From the NCBI GenBank assembly GCA_913056505.1, contig CAJXLZ010000001.1:1-26283 (forward strand): 26,283 nucleotides of DNA. Direction: 5' to 3'. Shown here one piece after another: positions 8,497-16,534 of the stretch. Made by a program: the position numbers and the translations under genes. A model generated the notes under the pieces. That model did no database searches and was not told the DNA's origin. It was given only the letters and a program-made list of their open reading frames with translations. The first letter of the stretch is position 1, and the number at the start of each line of letters is the position of its first letter. The DNA comes from an uncultured Desulfurellaceae bacterium. Its GTDB lineage: Bacteria; Campylobacterota_A; Desulfurellia; Desulfurellales; Hippeaceae.

Positions 8497-9425
8497 GGTT
8501 TTTAGTTTTTACAGGGCAGGGTTCACAATGGGTCGGTATGTGCAAAGACCTATATGATAAATTTAAGGTTGTGCGCGAGGTTATACATAGAGCTAATGAT
8601 GCGTTGGATTTTAGTTTGAGTAAATTGATGTTTGATGGACCTGAGAATGAACTGATCTTAACGCAAAATGCACAGCCTGCAATATTGACATGCAGTATAG
8701 CTATACATGAACTTATTAAATCCGAAAATGGTTTTGATTTTGATATATGTGCAGGGCATTCGCTTGGTGAATATTCTGCACTTGTAGCAGCCGGAGCTCT
8801 CGATTTGGAAGATGCGGTTTATGCGGTTCATAAAAGAGGTATGTTTATGCAAGAAGCCGTGGCGAAGGGCGTTGGTGCTATGGCGGCTGTAATCACGGAT
8901 AACCATGCTAAAATAAAACAACTCTGTAGACAAGTTTCACAGGATAAGGATGCTTACTGCGATGTTGCAAATTACAATGCAAAAAGACAGATTATTATAT
9001 CCGGCTATAAAAAAGGTGTCGATAAAATGATTGAGATTGCAAAAAAGGAAAAGATAGGTAAAATTATACCGCTGAACGTCAGTGCACCTTTCCATTGTGA
9101 TCTAATGAAGCCGGTTCAGGAAAAAATGTCTAAGGTATTAGATAAAATAGCCTTTAAAAATCCAAATAAGCCCGTTATAGAGAATGTTTATTCGGATGTT
9201 ATTAAAGATAAATCTAAGATTAAGGATTATTTAATAGATCAAATTGTATATCCTGTGAATTGGCTCGGCAACATAAATAAAGCAATTGCAATGGGTGCGG
9301 ATGAGTTTATTGAGATGGGACCCAAAAATGTGCTTACGGCAATGTTGAAGAGGGAGTATAGAAAAGCGGATGTTAAGGCTATTGTTGATTTAAAAAGCTA
9401 TAATAGATACAGGGGAAGTTTATGA
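8493..9425 (+). CDS. fabD: Malonyl-CoA:ACP transacylase
   Basis: It moves malonate from CoA to ACP, supplying the extender unit for FabH and FabF. The 310 residues match FabD. The nucleophile is Ser90 in GHSLGEY, the catalytic His is His201 in SAPFHCD, and the N-terminal FTGQGSQ is the conserved oxyanion-hole segment. The start is a GTG that overlaps the fabK stop by 4 bp, and an AGGTGAG stretch lies just upstream within fabK. The 3' end again overlaps the next gene (fabG) by 4 bp, so fabK-fabD-fabG look translationally coupled. Confidence 0.96.
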   Translation: MRFLVFTGQGSQWVGMCKDLYDKFKVVREVIHRANDALDFSLSKLMFDGPENELILTQNAQPAILTCSIAIHELIKSENGFDFDICAGHSLGEYSALVAAGALDLEDAVYAVHKRGMFMQEAVAKGVGAMAAVITDNHAKIKQLCRQVSQDKDAYCDVANYNAKRQIIISGYKKGVDKMIEIAKKEKIGKIIPLNVSAPFHCDLMKPVQEKMSKVLDKIAFKNPNKPVIENVYSDVIKDKSKIKDYLIDQIVYPVNWLGNINKAIAMGADEFIEMGPKNVLTAMLKREYRKADVKAIVDLKSYNRYRGSL

Positions 9426-10165
9426 GTTTTTCCGGTAGTGTTGCCGTTGTAACAGGTGGATCAAAAGGTATTGGCGCATCGATTGCCAAAAGTTTGGCAA
9501 AGAGGGGGCTAAAGGTGGTAATTAACTATTCATCAAGTGAGGATGATGCCTTTGCTCTTTCTGAAAATATTAAAAAAGATGGCGGATCGTGCGATATATT
9601 ACGGTTTAATGTAGCTGATTTTGAAGAATCTGGATCTGCTTTTAATGAAATAATTGGCAAATATAAGAGAATTGATTACCTTGTTAATAATGCCGGGATA
9701 ACAGCGGATAATTTGATGCTAAGAATGAAAGAAGACGAGTTCGATAGGGTAATTGCTGTAAACTTAAAGGGCGTTTTCAACTGCACAAAGCATGTTATCA
9801 AGCCTATGATAAAAAATAGATTCGGATCTATTGTAAATATATCAAGCGTAATAGGATTAATGGGCAATGCAGGGCAAGCGAACTACGCTGCCTCAAAAGC
9901 CGGTGTTATAGGACTTACTAAATCCTTGGCAAAAGAGCTCGGTTCCCGTAATATCCGTATAAATGCTATTGCTCCAGGGTTTATAGAGACGAGTATGACA
10001 AGAAAATTGAACATCTTACAAAGAAAGGTATTGATTGATTCTATAGCCTTAAAGAGATTGGGTAAACCAGAAGATGTTGCCAATCTTGCAGTCTTTCTTT
10101 TAAGCGACGAAGCGGGCTATATTACAGGTGAGACCATCAATATAAGTGGCGGATTATATATATAA
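9422..10165 (+). CDS. fabG: 3-oxoacyl-ACP reductase
   Basis: It performs the first reduction of the elongation cycle, NADPH-dependent conversion of 3-ketoacyl-ACP to 3-hydroxyacyl-ACP. It is a 247-residue classical short-chain dehydrogenase with the cofactor motif TGGSKGIG (11-18), NNAG at 89-92, and the catalytic Ser142, Tyr155 and Lys159 in the YAASK motif. The segment NAIAPGFIETSMT is typical of FabG. The ATG overlaps the fabD TGA. acpP follows after 20 bp. SDR sequences alone can be ambiguous, but the context makes this the housekeeping FabG. Confidence 0.96.
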   Translation: MSFSGSVAVVTGGSKGIGASIAKSLAKRGLKVVINYSSSEDDAFALSENIKKDGGSCDILRFNVADFEESGSAFNEIIGKYKRIDYLVNNAGITADNLMLRMKEDEFDRVIAVNLKGVFNCTKHVIKPMIKNRFGSIVNISSVIGLMGNAGQANYAASKAGVIGLTKSLAKELGSRNIRINAIAPGFIETSMTRKLNILQRKVLIDSIALKRLGKPEDVANLAVFLLSDEAGYITGETINISGGLYI

Positions 10166-10185
10166 ATAAAAAGGGGGTTTTTATT

Positions 10186-10416
10186 ATGTCTGTTTATGAT
10201 GATGTGAAAGCGATTATTGTGGAACAACTTGGAGTTGATGAGGAAGAGGTTAAACCAGAATCGAAATTTGTAGAGGACTTAGGCGCTGACTCTTTGGACA
10301 CTGTAGAGTTGGTTATGGCCATAGAAGAGAAATTTGGTATTGAGATTCCTGACACAGATGCAGAGAAAATTGCTAGTGTTAAAGATGCTGTAGATTATAT
10401 AGAATCGCATAAATAG
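10186..10416 (+). CDS. acpP: Acyl carrier protein
   Basis: This is a small acidic carrier that shuttles growing acyl chains between Fab enzymes and hands them to PlsX. The 76 residues include the phosphopantetheine attachment serine Ser36 in GADSLDTVE, the classic DSL motif. The protein is strongly acidic, with the helix II EELVMAIEEKFG-like pattern used for partner recognition. A strong AAGGGGG ribosome site precedes the ATG, fitting the high expression expected of ACP. It lies between fabG and fabF, its usual place. Confidence 0.97.
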   Translation: MSVYDDVKAIIVEQLGVDEEEVKPESKFVEDLGADSLDTVELVMAIEEKFGIEIPDTDAEKIASVKDAVDYIESHK

Positions 10417-10426
10417 GCGCGGTTAA

Positions 10427-11665
10427 ATGAGAAAACGAATAGTTGTAACAGGTGTAGGTGCCTTAACGCCTGTTGGATCTTCTGCAGTAGAGAGTTTTAA
10501 TAATGCTGTAAATGGCGTAAATGGCATAGGAAGGATAACTCACTTTGATGCGTCTGATTTTACTGTGAAAATAGCAGGAGAGGTTAAATCGTTTGATGTA
10601 ACGAAATATATTTCAAAAAAAGACGTAAAAAGAACAGACCTATTTTCTGTATATGCTTTAGTTGCCGCGGATGATGCAATTAAACAATCGGGTTTGGATC
10701 TAAACAATGAAGATCCATATAGAATTGGAGTAAGCGTCGGTTCGGGTATAGGCGGATTATCAACAATAGAGAAGAATAACAAATCTCTTTTGGAAAGAGG
10801 GCAAAGAGGCGTTTCACCATTTTTTATACCTATGGCTGTAATAAATATGGCTGGCGGTAGCATAGCAATAAAATGGAAGATTATGGGTCCTAATTTTAGT
10901 GATGTTACAGCTTGTGCCACAGGAACTCACTCTATAGGACTGGCTGCACGCTGCATTGCATACGGCGATGCAGATGTTATGATTTGCGGTGGGGCAGAGG
11001 CTTCAATAACACCTCTTGCTATATCGGGTTTTGCCAATATGAAGGCCCTTTCTACAAGAAACAGTGAACCTCAAAGAGCATCACGTCCTTTTGATAAAGA
11101 TAGGGACGGATTTATCGTTGGAGAGGGGGCGGGTGTTCTTGTTTTGGAATCATATGAGCATGCAAAAGCAAGGGGCGCGGAGATATTGGCCGAGTTTGCG
11201 GGCCTCGGTATGAGTGATGACGCCTATCATATCACGGCACCCGATCCTGAAGGGAAAGGGGCGGTTTATGCTATGAAAATGGCATTAAACGATGCTGAGA
11301 TTAACCCATCGGATGTTGATTACATCAATGCACACGGTACATCTACCTATTTTAATGATTTAATAGAGACAAAAGCCATAAAGGATGTTTTTAAAGAGCA
11401 TGCATATAAGATGGCAATTAGTTCTACAAAATCTGTTACCGGTCATTTATTAGGTGCTGCAGGCGGTGTTGAAGCCGTGTTCTCTGTGCTTTCCATTAAG
11501 AATGGTGTTATTCCTCCAACTATGAATCTGGATAATCCTGATGATGGGTGCGATCTATTTTATGTTCCCAATAGTGCGATTAAAAAGGATATAAGTGTTG
11601 CGATGTCCAATTCTTTTGGATTTGGCGGCACAAATGCTGTATTAATATTTAAAAAGTTTATATAG
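10427..11665 (+). CDS. fabF: 3-oxoacyl-ACP synthase II (KAS II)
   Basis: It elongates acyl-ACP by two carbons with malonyl-ACP. The 412 residues match FabF. The catalytic Cys163 sits in TACATGTHSIG, His303 in NAHGTST and His340 in SVTGHLLGAAGG, with Lys335 just before it: the complete Cys-His-His set. FabB and FabF share this fold, but the FabH/ACP context and length favour FabF. The ribosome site is weak (AGGCGC). The stop codon is followed immediately by a GC-rich hairpin with a T-rich tail. Confidence 0.96.
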   Translation: MRKRIVVTGVGALTPVGSSAVESFNNAVNGVNGIGRITHFDASDFTVKIAGEVKSFDVTKYISKKDVKRTDLFSVYALVAADDAIKQSGLDLNNEDPYRIGVSVGSGIGGLSTIEKNNKSLLERGQRGVSPFFIPMAVINMAGGSIAIKWKIMGPNFSDVTACATGTHSIGLAARCIAYGDADVMICGGAEASITPLAISGFANMKALSTRNSEPQRASRPFDKDRDGFIVGEGAGVLVLESYEHAKARGAEILAEFAGLGMSDDAYHITAPDPEGKGAVYAMKMALNDAEINPSDVDYINAHGTSTYFNDLIETKAIKDVFKEHAYKMAISSTKSVTGHLLGAAGGVEAVFSVLSIKNGVIPPTMNLDNPDDGCDLFYVPNSAIKKDISVAMSNSFGFGGTNAVLIFKKFI

Positions 11666-11691
11666 GGCGCGAGTTTATCCGCGCCTTTCTT
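11666..11691 (+). terminator. Intrinsic terminator-like hairpin after fabF, abutting the gph start
   Basis: GGCGCG (11666-11671) pairs perfectly with CGCGCC (11680-11685) across an 8-nt loop and is followed by TTTCTT (11686-11691). It begins directly after the fabF stop and ends at the base before the gph ATG at 11692. The stem is short and the T-run interrupted, so termination may be only partial. Confidence 0.65.
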
Positions 11692-12339
11692 ATGAAAACC
11701 GTATTTTTTGATTTAGATGGAACATTAATAGACTCGAAAAATGATATTGCAGATTCTATTAACTCTTCTCTATTGCATTTTAATATTGAACCTATAAAAG
11801 ATAGCATCATATATGAATACGTGGGAAACGGTGTTGATGATCTCATTAAATCATGCTTAAGACAAAGGAATAGAGAAGACCTGCAAGGAATATTTTCAGA
11901 GTATTTTATAGAATATTATGGTAAACATTTTCTTGATCATACAACATTATTTGATGGTATTAATAGTGTACTAAAACAATTGTCAAAACAGGCAGGTATG
12001 TTTGTTGTAAGCAATAAGCTTAAAAGTTATTCTACTGAGATATTAAAAGGGCTTGGTGTTTTTAAATATTTCATTGATGTTGTCGGCGGCAACAGTTTTA
12101 AAAATAAGAAACCTCATCCTGAACCTATACTGAAACTTGCTGAAAAATATAATATAGATTTGGTGCGTAGCCTATTTATAGGTGATTCGGAAACAGATAT
12201 ATTGGCTTCTCATGCGGCGGGTGTAAAAATCGCCTGGGTTTCCTATGGGTTTAGAACAAAAGAGATACTAAGCGATTACAACGTGGATTTTATTGTAAAT
12301 AGCCCCGAAGAAATAATGGATATAATCAAAGTTCTATAA
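11692..12339 (+). CDS. gph: HAD-family phosphatase, phosphoglycolate phosphatase-like
   Basis: This is a 215-residue HAD hydrolase of the Gph/PGP subgroup, likely to hydrolyse phosphoglycolate or another small phosphomonoester in the cytosol. Motif I is FDLDGTLIDS with nucleophile Asp7 and acid/base Asp9. An alpha-helical cap follows at about residues 18-80. Motif II lies in FVVSNKLK, the motif III lysine in KNKKPHPEP, and motif IV in IGDSETDI. The DxDGT motif begins six residues after the ATG, so the start is well fixed, yet no Shine-Dalgarno sequence precedes it: the upstream bases are the fabF terminator-like hairpin. Translation may depend on coupling or be low. HAD substrate specificity is poorly predicted by sequence. 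The 3' end overlaps the convergent zapE gene by 14 bp. Confidence 0.85.
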   Translation: MKTVFFDLDGTLIDSKNDIADSINSSLLHFNIEPIKDSIIYEYVGNGVDDLIKSCLRQRNREDLQGIFSEYFIEYYGKHFLDHTTLFDGINSVLKQLSKQAGMFVVSNKLKSYSTEILKGLGVFKYFIDVVGGNSFKNKKPHPEPILKLAEKYNIDLVRSLFIGDSETDILASHAAGVKIAWVSYGFRTKEILSDYNVDFIVNSPEEIMDIIKVL

Positions 12340-13366
12340 ATAATCCCTTTTCAGATATGCGTGAAATACATCTTGATATCTTATTTTTAAATTTTCCGTC
12401 TCTCAAATCTTCCGAGAACATATGCCATAAATCTATTTTGGAGCTTATAAAAATATCCACATCACCGTAGTATAGCACATCTGTTAAGTAGGAAAAACGC
12501 AGTGCGTCAAGCAACTCGTCATCGGTAAATTTCCTTAGATTTTCTATGAATATAGCATCTATTGTGTTGTTGAAATTGATATATCTAACCGGGTGAACAC
12601 TTCTTAATTTCTTTAGCAAATCATCGAATGTAACGTATAGTTTCTTTCTATTTTTTGTTTTGTATTGCTGAAATAGTTTTTTAAGATTGGATTGGCTTTT
12701 TTGTATGTTGGGTTTTTCTTCTATTCTGTAATCTTTTCCGTCAATTAGAATGATATCAAAGTAGTTAATCAGTTTACCTATGCGTTCTTTAAATACCATC
12801 ATATCAAATTTACGTCCACCCAAACTTGTAGGTGTTGTATTGGATGTCGTTACAATAACAGAATCTGTTTTAGACAGTTCTCTGACAAAATTTATACCCA
12901 TCATTGCATCGCCAGGGTCATCCAATTCAAATTCATCCAGGAGCACAATTTGAAATTTTGACATTTCTTCAACAACAGACAATAGATCAAAATAGGCTAT
13001 CAGATACATAAGCTCAGAAAAGGAGATAAATATAGCCTTTCCCTTGTATTTGTTGCCGATAGAAGACAAAAGGTGCGTTTTGCCCACGCCGAATACACCG
13101 TCTATATATACATTGTTAGGTTTTTTGTTTATTTTAAAAAGTTTATTTAATGTTTTGCTGCAGCATCTTTTTTTACTGTTAAAATCTTCCATCTTTTGTT
13201 TAAAAGCCATCAGTTGTTCTTTTGCACGCATCTGTGTCGGGTATTTTTTATCAGGAATATAATTTTGGAAATTGCACTGTGAAAACTTCAGGGGTACATT
13301 TTTTCTTGATACTATCTGCAGTATCGGTGTATCAAAATTGATATCGTCTATATTTATTGAGCACAT
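12326..13366 (-). CDS. zapE: ZapE/AFG1-like ATPase
   Basis: This is an AFG1-like P-loop ATPase. The E. coli homologue ZapE associates with the FtsZ ring and is needed for division under stress or low oxygen. From the ATG at 13366 (346 residues) the Walker A is GVFGVGKTHL (90-99), the Walker B IVLLDEFELDDPGDA (about 130-144), and a sensor-like TTSNT block lies at about 163-167. The FKERI segment matches the conserved box of this family. The frame is open to a GTG at 13381 and an ATG at 13372, but GAGG just upstream fits the 13366 ATG best (about 9 nt spacing). The gene stands alone on the minus strand, converging with gph and divergent from fba. The C-terminal third is poorly conserved to my eye. 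The family call is firm; the cellular role here is inferred. Confidence 0.85.
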   Translation of the reverse strand: MCSINIDDINFDTPILQIVSRKNVPLKFSQCNFQNYIPDKKYPTQMRAKEQLMAFKQKMEDFNSKKRCCSKTLNKLFKINKKPNNVYIDGVFGVGKTHLLSSIGNKYKGKAIFISFSELMYLIAYFDLLSVVEEMSKFQIVLLDEFELDDPGDAMMGINFVRELSKTDSVIVTTSNTTPTSLGGRKFDMMVFKERIGKLINYFDIILIDGKDYRIEEKPNIQKSQSNLKKLFQQYKTKNRKKLYVTFDDLLKKLRSVHPVRYINFNNTIDAIFIENLRKFTDDELLDALRFSYLTDVLYYGDVDIFISSKIDLWHMFSEDLRDGKFKNKISRCISRISEKGLFIEL

Positions 13367-13482
13367 ACACATTAACCTCACAAAAAAGCATGATGCTTGA
13401 ATTTATACATTTTTTCTATGTTGATTTCCAGTTTTTCGGAGTTTATAGCCGAAAATGTTTTTGCATACAAAAGAGTAAAAAT

Positions 13483-13511
13483 TTGCTAAAAATTGATGTA
13501 TGGATTATACT
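13483..13511 (+). promoter_or_regulatory. Sigma70-type promoter for the fba-pgi operon
   Basis: TTGCTA (13483-13488) and TATACT (13506-13511) are separated by exactly 17 bp, with four and five matches to consensus. The site lies in the 200-bp divergent gap between zapE and fba, about 55 bp before the fba ATG, so transcription should start near 13518. Confidence 0.65.
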
Positions 13512-13566
13512 AAAAAAGAGGATTTTTATATATTGAAATTGTATTAAACCGAATAAGGAGGGATTT

Positions 13567-14553
13567 ATGGTTAGTTATTCGGAATTGGGTTTTGTAAATA
13601 CCAAGAAAATGTTCAAGGATGCTATGGATAAGGGATATGCCGTGCCCGCATATAATTTTAACAATATGGAGCAACTGCAGGCTATAGTAACCGCTTGCAC
13701 GAGGACACAATCACCTGTTATTTTGCAGGTATCCAAAGGCGCACGCAATTATGCCAATCAGACGCTATTGAGATGGATGGGTCAGGGAGCTGTCGAGTTT
13801 ATGAAAGAGATAGCTTCAAACGAAAATTTGAAAGAGATACCAATTGCTATGCACCTTGATCATGGTGATAGTTTTGAACTGTGCAAGAGTTGTGTGGATA
13901 TGGGATTTTCGTCTGTTATGATTGATGGGTCGCACCTACCGTATGATGAGAATGTCTCTATTACTAAGCAGGTAGTAGATTATGCCCATAAATTTGATGT
14001 ATCAGTAGAGGGTGAACTTGGTGTTTTGGCGGGCATAGAAGACGATGTAAAGGCAGAAAAGAGCACATATACAGATCCAAATGCTGTCGAGGATTTTGTT
14101 TCGAAAACAGGTGTAGATTCCCTCGCTATAGCAATAGGCACATCCCACGGTGCATATAAATTTAAGGTAAAAGAGGGAGAGATGCCACCACCGTTGAGAT
14201 TTGATATATTGAAAGAGATAGAAAAGAGATTGCCGGGATTTCCTATAGTGCTGCATGGTTCATCCAGTGTTTTACAAGAATATGTTCAGCTTATCAACAA
14301 ATATGGCGGCAATTTAGAGGGGGCGGTTGGTGTGCCTGAGGATCAGCTGCGCCGTGCTGCAAAATCTGCTGTATGTAAAATAAACATTGATTCTGATGGT
14401 AGGTTGGTGATGACGGCTAAGGTTAGAGAGGTGTTGTGGACCAAGCCCAAAGAGTTTGATCCGCGTAAATATTTAGGACCGGCAAGGGATGAACTGATAA
14501 AAATGTATGAACGTAAAAACAGAGAGGTTTTGGGATCTGCGTTTAAGGTTTGA
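13567..14553 (+). CDS. fba: Class II fructose-bisphosphate aldolase
   Basis: It cleaves or forms fructose-1,6-bisphosphate from dihydroxyacetone phosphate and glyceraldehyde-3-phosphate, in glycolysis or gluconeogenesis. The 328 residues show class II metal-enzyme motifs: Asp98-His99 in HLDHGDS, VEGELG around 147-152, His194 in GTSHGAYKF and His230 in VLHGSSS. The late NIDSDGRL segment fits the substrate-phosphate region. A GGAGGG-type ribosome site lies just before the ATG (about 13557-13562), and a strong promoter stands upstream. pgi follows after 22 bp, forming a small sugar-phosphate operon. A related tagatose-bisphosphate aldolase is possible from fold, but pairing with pgi favours Fba. 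Confidence 0.93.
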   Translation: MVSYSELGFVNTKKMFKDAMDKGYAVPAYNFNNMEQLQAIVTACTRTQSPVILQVSKGARNYANQTLLRWMGQGAVEFMKEIASNENLKEIPIAMHLDHGDSFELCKSCVDMGFSSVMIDGSHLPYDENVSITKQVVDYAHKFDVSVEGELGVLAGIEDDVKAEKSTYTDPNAVEDFVSKTGVDSLAIAIGTSHGAYKFKVKEGEMPPPLRFDILKEIEKRLPGFPIVLHGSSSVLQEYVQLINKYGGNLEGAVGVPEDQLRRAAKSAVCKINIDSDGRLVMTAKVREVLWTKPKEFDPRKYLGPARDELIKMYERKNREVLGSAFKV

Positions 14554-14575
14554 TACAATAATGGAGTAATACATT

Positions 14576-15787
14576 ATGTTTAAGTTAAGAGAGATTCAGT
14601 CTATGGAAAGGACGCTACTGTTTGAATATACGCTCAATAAGGATTTTAAGCTGAATTTCCAGACAAAATACGATTTTATACGCAGCTTATGCCAACGTGA
14701 TATTCCTGATGAGGTAAACGATTTTGTAAAGCAGCACAGATATAAAAATTTTATCCAAATCGGTATAGGCGGTAGTGCACTTGGGGCTACAGCGAGTATC
14801 GAATTTTTATCCGGCATCTACCATAATTATGAAAAGAAGAGACAATTTTTCGTGCTTGACAACATCGATCCCGAGCGTATGAGGTTTATTTTAACATTAA
14901 ACCCAGATGATACGCTCTTTCATGTCGTATCAAAATCCGGTGCTACTATAGAAACGATTTCGCAATTTCTTATACTTTACAAAAAAGTAAGCGAACAGAT
15001 AGGTGATAACGCCAAAGAACATTTTGTGTTTACAACGGATAGAGATGTAGGTTTTTTGCGAAAATTTTCTAAAAAGGAAAAGATTAAAACATTTGATTTG
15101 GCAAAGGAGGCAGGCGGCAGATATTCTATTTTTACGCCTGTCGGTCTGCTTCCTATTTCATTTTTTGGATATGACATAAATAAATTTTTGGACGGCGGGA
15201 AAGATGCTGTGCGTGCATATAGAAATGGATGGAGTTTGCCAAATGATTTTGTCAATTTTGCTGTAGGCGAATATGAGAATGCCAAAAATATACTTGTTGT
15301 TTTTGCATATAAAGACAGGCTTTACTCAATATCAGATTGGTTCAGGCAGCTTTGGGCTGAGAGCTTGGGCAAAGACTTAAAAGGACAAACGCCCGTTAAA
15401 GCACTCGGCGTTACAGATCAGCACTCCCAACTCCAGCTATACCAAGACGGTCCGAAAGATAAAGCTATTGTATTTTTGGATTGTGTAAACAACTATGATA
15501 TTGAAACAATTGGCTTGGATGAATTTGATTTTCTAAACAATAAGAAATTGGGCAAAATTATGAATATAGAAAAGCAATCAACAAGAAAAGCCTTGGAAGA
15601 GAATGGCGTGCCTACGGCGGAGTTATTTCTGAATGAGGTGAACGAATATGCACTGGGTGCTCTTTTTGCATCATTGATGATAGCAACGGCTAAAGCCGGC
15701 GATGTATTAGGGGTTAATGCATTTGATCAACCCGGTGTTGAATTGGGGAAAAAATATGCAAAAGAGAAATTAAAAGGTGGCATATGA
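14576..15787 (+). CDS. pgi: Glucose-6-phosphate isomerase, short form
   Basis: It interconverts glucose-6-phosphate and fructose-6-phosphate. The 403 residues are shorter than the roughly 450 of Gram-positive or thermophile enzymes and 550 of the E. coli enzyme, mainly at the N-terminus, but the SIS fold and active-site residues are present. These are GIGGSALG (63-70), SKSGATIET (119-127), GGRYS (180-184), Glu262 in QLWAESLGK, His283 in DQHSQLQLYQ and Lys392 in GVELGKKYA near the C-terminus. A GGAG ribosome site precedes the ATG at a suitable distance. The fba gene upstream and the 4-bp overlap with the downstream thioesterase gene (ATGA) indicate an operon. Confidence 0.94.
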   Translation: MFKLREIQSMERTLLFEYTLNKDFKLNFQTKYDFIRSLCQRDIPDEVNDFVKQHRYKNFIQIGIGGSALGATASIEFLSGIYHNYEKKRQFFVLDNIDPERMRFILTLNPDDTLFHVVSKSGATIETISQFLILYKKVSEQIGDNAKEHFVFTTDRDVGFLRKFSKKEKIKTFDLAKEAGGRYSIFTPVGLLPISFFGYDINKFLDGGKDAVRAYRNGWSLPNDFVNFAVGEYENAKNILVVFAYKDRLYSISDWFRQLWAESLGKDLKGQTPVKALGVTDQHSQLQLYQDGPKDKAIVFLDCVNNYDIETIGLDEFDFLNNKKLGKIMNIEKQSTRKALEENGVPTAELFLNEVNEYALGALFASLMIATAKAGDVLGVNAFDQPGVELGKKYAKEKLKGGI

Positions 15788-16155
15788 AAAGTTATACTAC
15801 TAAGGTTTATTACGATGACACAGATGCGGCAGGTGTTATGTATTATGCCAATTATCTAAAGTTGTGTGAGCGCGCAAAACAAGAATTTTTTCTTATGAAA
15901 AATTGTGATCTGTTTAAATTGCATAATGAAGGTATATATCTTGTTGTTAAAGATGTGCATATATCATATGTCAAAAGCATACAATTAGGTGAGACGGTAG
16001 ATGTATATGTTGATGTAATAAAAAGAAAGAATGCAAGCATTTTATTACATTTCGATATTAAAGTTGAAAATGATACAAGGGCGCGCGTTGACATATTAAG
16101 TGCAAGTATAGACAAAAATGCGAAAATATTGAAATTGCCGGAGTGTGTTAAGTAG
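15784..16155 (+). CDS. YbgC-like acyl-CoA thioesterase (hotdog fold)
   Basis: This is a 123-residue hotdog-fold thioesterase of the 4-hydroxybenzoyl-CoA thioesterase/YbgC family, expected to hydrolyse acyl-CoA or acyl-ACP thioesters in the cytosol. The N-terminal signature DDTDAAGVMYYANYL (11-25) contains the catalytic aspartate Asp14 and matches the family motif. A later LGETVDVYVDV strand is typical. In many Gram-negatives ybgC sits with the tol-pal genes, but here it is the last gene of an fba-pgi unit, overlapping pgi by 4 bp, so a Tol-Pal link is not supported by context. The substrate remains unknown. Confidence 0.9.
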   Translation: MKSYTTKVYYDDTDAAGVMYYANYLKLCERAKQEFFLMKNCDLFKLHNEGIYLVVKDVHISYVKSIQLGETVDVYVDVIKRKNASILLHFDIKVENDTRARVDILSASIDKNAKILKLPECVK

Positions 16156-16270
16156 CATTTAAACAGAAACCCTGATTGTCTTTAGCAATAATTGGGATGA
16201 GTGTTCATAAAGTCTTTACAGTCTATTGGCAAATCTCATCTTTACACCAAGCAAAAAGAAATGTTTTCTT

Positions 16271-16374
16271 TTGTCATTCCCGTGAAAACGGGAATCCAGA
16301 GTTTAGAATCCAGACTCCATCCTTTGGATTCCGCATCAGGTGCGGAATGACAGTGGGATAGCACGGAATGACAA
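16271..16374. repeat. Inverted-repeat (MITE/REP-like) element, copy A
   Basis: The element is 104 bp and bounded by perfect 10-bp inverted ends: TTGTCATTCC (16271-16280) and GGAATGACAA (16365-16374). Inside, ATTCCCGT-GAAA-ACGGGAAT forms an 8-bp stem (16276-16295) and TTCCGCA-TCAGG-TGCGGAA a 7-bp stem (16329-16347). Between them AGAATCCAGA-type direct repeats occur. An AAGGACAG-like flank follows, as in the other copies. Confidence 0.85.
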
Positions 16375-16473
16375 AAGGACAGTATTGATAACAAAGGAAG
16401 TGGGAAATTTTAATATCCAACAATTTTTGTTCCATAATTACAATAAATATAGTGATCTCGGACATATGTTTTA

Positions 16474-16501
16474 TTGACACAGGTATTTTTTTATATAGAA
16501 T
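16474..16501 (+). promoter_or_regulatory. Sigma70-type promoter for ilvD
   Basis: A perfect TTGACA (16474-16479) is separated by 16 bp from TAGAAT (16496-16501), five of six matches. The predicted start near 16508 leaves a leader of under 30 nt before the ilvD ATG at 16535, with AGGGGG (16524-16529) as ribosome site. The leader is too short for a leucine/valine attenuator peptide. Confidence 0.65.
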
Positions 16502-16534
16502 AAACTTTAATTTATGCAGTTGTAGGGGGTTGAG

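Larger units (their letters stand above)
16156..16534 (+). other. 379-bp non-coding gap between the thioesterase gene and ilvD
   Basis: No credible gene lies here. Short open frames crossing the region translate the repeat (for example CHSRENGNP) and look spurious. The gap contains an A/T-only hairpin (16254-16272), the inverted-repeat element at 16271-16374, and a sigma70-type promoter at 16474-16501. The first 100 bp after the thioesterase stop show no clear terminator. Confidence 0.7.

Noticed and set aside
16176..16361. Short + strand open frame with CHSRENGNP
   Set aside because: It is a translation of the inverted-repeat element; no ribosome site, no conserved domain.
16274..16480. Minus-strand open frame over the same gap
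   Set aside because: It covers the repeat and the ilvD promoter in reverse; no support for translation.
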